Of a stretch of DNA of 6,992 nt, positions 5,168 through 6,992 are shown piece by piece (position 1 is the first letter of the stretch; the number at the start of each line of letters is the position of its first letter). The notes beneath the pieces are model-generated. The model did not search any database, was not told where the DNA came from, and saw nothing but the letters and a program-made list of their open reading frames with translations. This DNA comes from Thermaerobacter marianensis. Lineage in GTDB: Bacteria > Bacillota > Sulfobacillia > DYIH01. The stretch covers positions 1 to 6,992 of the forward strand of contig DYIH01000086.1 in the NCBI GenBank assembly GCA_020723785.1, read 5' to 3'. The position numbers were made by a program, and so were the translations under genes.

Positions 5168-6784
5168 TTGGACGAACTGATCCTTTATACGGACGGCGCC
5201 GCCCGGGGCAACCCGGGGCCGGCGGCCGTGGGTGTGCAGATCTGCCGGCCGGACGGAGCCGTGGTGGAGGCCTTCGGGGAGGCCATCGGGCAGGCGACCA
5301 ACAACGTGGCCGAGTACAAGGCCATCATCCGCGCCCTCGAACGCGCGCGCGCCCTGGGTGCCCGGCGGATCACCCTGCGGGCCGACAGCGAACTGGCGGT
5401 GCGCCAGCTCACCGGCCGATACCAGGTGAGGAACGAGGGGCTTTTGCCCCTGTTCCGGCAGGCCCGGCGCCTGCTGGCGTCCTTTCAGCGGGCGGCGGTG
5501 GAGCACATCCCCCGCGAACGTAACCGGGCCGCCGATGCCCTGGCCAACGAGGCCCTGAACCAAGCCGCGGCCGCGCTCCCCGCGTCCGGCGGCCCGCCAC
5601 CGGTCACGGCGGCCGCGCTCCCCGCGTCCGGCGGCCCGCCACCGGCCACGGCGGCCGCGCTCCCCGCGTCCGGCGGCCCGCCACCGGCCACGGCGGCCGC
5701 GCTCCGCGTCGGGGCTTCGTCGCGCCAAGTGCCTTTCCTCCAGGTGGACGCCTTCACCACAGCACCCTTCGGCGGCAACCCGGCCGGCGTCGTTCCCGAC
5801 GCCGCAGGCCTGACGGAGGTTGAGATGCAGGCCATCGCCCGAGAGATGAACCTTTCGGAGACGGCCTTCGTCCTGCCGCCGGAGGCGCCCGGCGCCGACT
5901 TCCGCGTGCGCTTCTTCACTCCCCTGACGGAGGTGGACCTTTGCGGACACGCCACGGTGGCCACCTTCTGGGCCCTTGCCGAAATGGGCCGCTTGGCCCC
6001 GCCCGCCGGCGACGGAACGGTGACCGTGCGGCAGGAGACCCGCGCCGGGGTGCTGGCGGTCGAGGTGCGGTTCGCGGGCGGCCGGCCCGTGGCGGTGATG
6101 ATGAGCCAGGCGGCACCCAGTTTCCGCCCGTTCACCGGCGATATGGCGGAACTGGCCGCGGCCCTCGGCCTGCCGGCGGACGCCATTGCCGGGGCCGGCG
6201 CCGGGACTGCACCCCACGAGCTGTCCGTTGGAATCGCCTACACCGGCCTGTGGCATCTGCTGGTGCCGGTGACCGGGCTGCGCGCCCTGGAGCGCCTGGC
6301 TCCCGACATGGCCCGGCTCGGCGCCCTGAACGAAACCCTCGGCGTCCAGACGACCCACGTATTCACCTTGGAGACCCTGGCCGCCGGCCATGCGGCCCAC
6401 GCCCGATCCCTGGCCCCGGTGCTGGGCATTGGCGAGGACCCGCAGACCGGCACGGCCAGCGGTGCCCTGGGCGCCTACCTCGTATCCGGCTGCGTATGGG
6501 ACGCGCGCCTCGCGGCCGGCTGGCCGGTCCCGCCCGCGGATGCCGGGGGCGCCCCGGCAGCGGGGGCTCCGGCCGACGCGTCCGCGGCGTCCGGTGCGGG
6601 CGGGGCCTCGACGGTGGTGCTGACGTTCGAGCAGGGGCATTTCATAGGCCGGCCGGGGGAGATCCGTGTGGAGATCGACGTGGACGGCGCGGGGCCGGAC
6701 GGGCGACCGGTGATCGCCGGGGTTCGGGCCGGCGGGCCGGCGGTGATCGTCATCGAGGGCGCCGTGCGGCTGGCAGCCGGGTGA
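5168..6784 (+). CDS. rnhA: RNase HI fused to a PhzF-family isomerase-like enzyme
   Basis: One uninterrupted 538-codon frame. Residues 1-132 are a short-type RNase HI, which cuts RNA in RNA:DNA hybrids. Its four acidic metal residues are present: Asp9 (YTDGAARGNPG), Glu49 (NNVAEYKA), Asp73 (RADSEL) and Asp123 (NRAADALANEA). A linker of three 14-residue repeats (134-175) and a degenerate stub leads to a PhzF-family domain (about 188-538), whose known members include phenazine-pathway isomerase PhzF and epimerases. Its signatures are QVDAFTTAPFGGNPAGVV, the catalytic-type Glu231 in NLSETAFV, DLCGHAT (258-264), EDPQTGTASGALGAYL (Asp424) and EQGHFIGRPGEI. An Ala/Gly/Pro-rich insert lies at about 453-481. 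No stop or strong ribosome binding site separates the halves; GTG 5729 (codon 188) could begin a separate PhzF only weakly. The substrate of the PhzF half is unknown and no phenazine genes are nearby. It starts 49 bases after trmK, probably in the same operon. Confidence 0.88.
   Translation: MDELILYTDGAARGNPGPAAVGVQICRPDGAVVEAFGEAIGQATNNVAEYKAIIRALERARALGARRITLRADSELAVRQLTGRYQVRNEGLLPLFRQARRLLASFQRAAVEHIPRERNRAADALANEALNQAAAALPASGGPPPVTAAALPASGGPPPATAAALPASGGPPPATAAALRVGASSRQVPFLQVDAFTTAPFGGNPAGVVPDAAGLTEVEMQAIAREMNLSETAFVLPPEAPGADFRVRFFTPLTEVDLCGHATVATFWALAEMGRLAPPAGDGTVTVRQETRAGVLAVEVRFAGGRPVAVMMSQAAPSFRPFTGDMAELAAALGLPADAIAGAGAGTAPHELSVGIAYTGLWHLLVPVTGLRALERLAPDMARLGALNETLGVQTTHVFTLETLAAGHAAHARSLAPVLGIGEDPQTGTASGALGAYLVSGCVWDARLAAGWPVPPADAGGAPAAGAPADASAASGAGGASTVVLTFEQGHFIGRPGEIRVEIDVDGAGPDGRPVIAGVRAGGPAVIVIEGAVRLAAG
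5567..5705 (+). repeat. In-frame 42-bp tandem repeat, three copies plus a stub
   Basis: Three copies occupy 5567-5608, 5609-5650 and 5651-5692. Copies two and three are identical, and copy one differs by a single base (GTC for GCC, Val for Ala). A partial fourth copy matches for 13 bases (5693-5705) and then diverges by a small deletion. Each unit encodes AAALPASGGPPPVT or its Ala variant and contains GCGGCCGC. The unit is a multiple of three, so gain or loss of copies keeps the frame. The near-identity suggests recent expansion by slippage. The repeats form a flexible Pro/Ala/Gly linker between the RNase HI and PhzF domains. Confidence 0.95.
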
Positions 6785-6992
6785 GCGCCATGCCCGGCGC
6801 GGGACGGCCGGTGTGTCCGCGAGCGGTGGAGGCCATGTACTGAGCCTGTCGCGCAATCCCCGTCACGGAGCGATCGGTGGGGCCGCCAACCGAAATGGAG
6901 GCCAATTGACCTCTTCCAGTGGGGAGCATCGCTCGAAAGAGTCCGGATTTCGGTGCAAAAGTGGAGCAGAGTTGGGCGGCCCCACCTTGGTG
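6785..6992. other. Right-end region without a gene
   Basis: I see no supported gene after the fusion gene. The only frame entering it is a shadow that ends at 6843. Its content is the nested inverted repeat at 6868-6986. A terminator for the operon is not evident, since no T-run follows any hairpin inside the window. Confidence 0.6.
6868..6986. repeat. Nested inverted repeat, possible insertion-sequence end
   Basis: An outer pair, GGTGGGGCCGCCAAC (6876-6890) and GTTGGGCGGCCCCACC (6971-6986), is complementary except for one extra base. Inside, ACCGAAAT (6889-6896) is complementary to ATTTCGGT (6947-6954). A third pair, GAGCGAT (6868-6874) and ATCGCTC (6928-6934), overlaps these. Phrases such as GGAGGCCAATTGACC and GTCCGGATTTCGGTGCAAAAGTGG resemble, from memory, the multiple terminal repeats of IS21-family elements. 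No transposase is in the window, so the element may start or continue to the right, or be a remnant. A structured RNA is the alternative. Confidence 0.45.

Noticed and set aside
5140..5523. Alternative frame from GTG 5140 after GGGGAGG
   Set aside because: The spacing is too short (about three bases) and the product is a frame-shifted shadow of the RNase HI domain with no motifs.
5567..5705. CRISPR-like array
   Set aside because: The repeats abut with no unique spacers and lie in frame inside a coding region.
5165..6856. A 563-codon frame on the - strand across the RNase HI/PhzF gene
   Set aside because: It is the mirror of a GC-rich gene on the other strand, is rich in Arg/Gly/His/Gln, shows no family motif and conflicts with a gene whose catalytic residues are all present.
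6931..6992. RNase P RNA (rnpB), suggested by GAAAGAGTCCGG and the nearby RNase H gene
   Set aside because: The conserved P4 sequence GAGGAAAGTCCGGGC is not matched beyond a few bases, and no other rnpB landmark is visible.
6876..6992. T-box riboswitch, suggested by GGTGGGGCCGCC
   Set aside because: The T-box core AGGGTGGNACCGCG is not present, and no specifier stem, terminator or downstream synthetase gene can be seen.

Overview
The window is a very GC-rich bacterial segment with every supported gene on the + strand. The gene set (Geobacillus-type leucine dehydrogenase, TrmK, a short RNase HI), strong GGAGG ribosome binding sites and heavy use of non-ATG starts (TTG, ATG, CTG, GTG, GTG, TTG in order) suggest a high-GC, possibly thermophilic Firmicute of the Thermaerobacter/Symbiobacterium kind. 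This is an inference; no rRNA or other phylogenetic marker is present.

Layout. Positions 1-418 hold no convincing gene but contain a hairpin terminator (95-119), a small hairpin and a possible promoter. Then follow a leucine/branched-chain amino acid dehydrogenase (419-1447), a 173-base gap with a foldable three-stem structure, endonuclease IV (1621-2472) and a 52-residue XapX-type membrane protein that appears to start at CTG (2545-2703). A perfect TATAAT at 2810-2815 probably begins a second transcription unit: a membrane-bound family 2 glycosyltransferase (2877-4217), tRNA adenine-22 methyltransferase TrmK (4264-5118) and a fused RNase HI/PhzF protein (5168-6784). The last 208 bases contain no gene but carry a nested inverted repeat that resembles an insertion-sequence end.

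How the genes relate. The left half combines amino-acid catabolism (LeuDH) and base-excision DNA repair (Nfo) with no obvious functional link. The right half is closely spaced (gaps of 46 and 49 bases) and is probably one operon joining envelope polysaccharide synthesis, tRNA modification and RNA:DNA hybrid removal.

The most unusual object is the single 538-codon frame joining a complete-looking RNase HI to a complete-looking PhzF-family enzyme through a linker of three nearly identical 42-bp repeats. Other points of interest are the CTG-start small gene, a 19-codon ORF overlapping the trmK start, low-complexity inserts in TrmK and PhzF, and the terminal inverted repeat.
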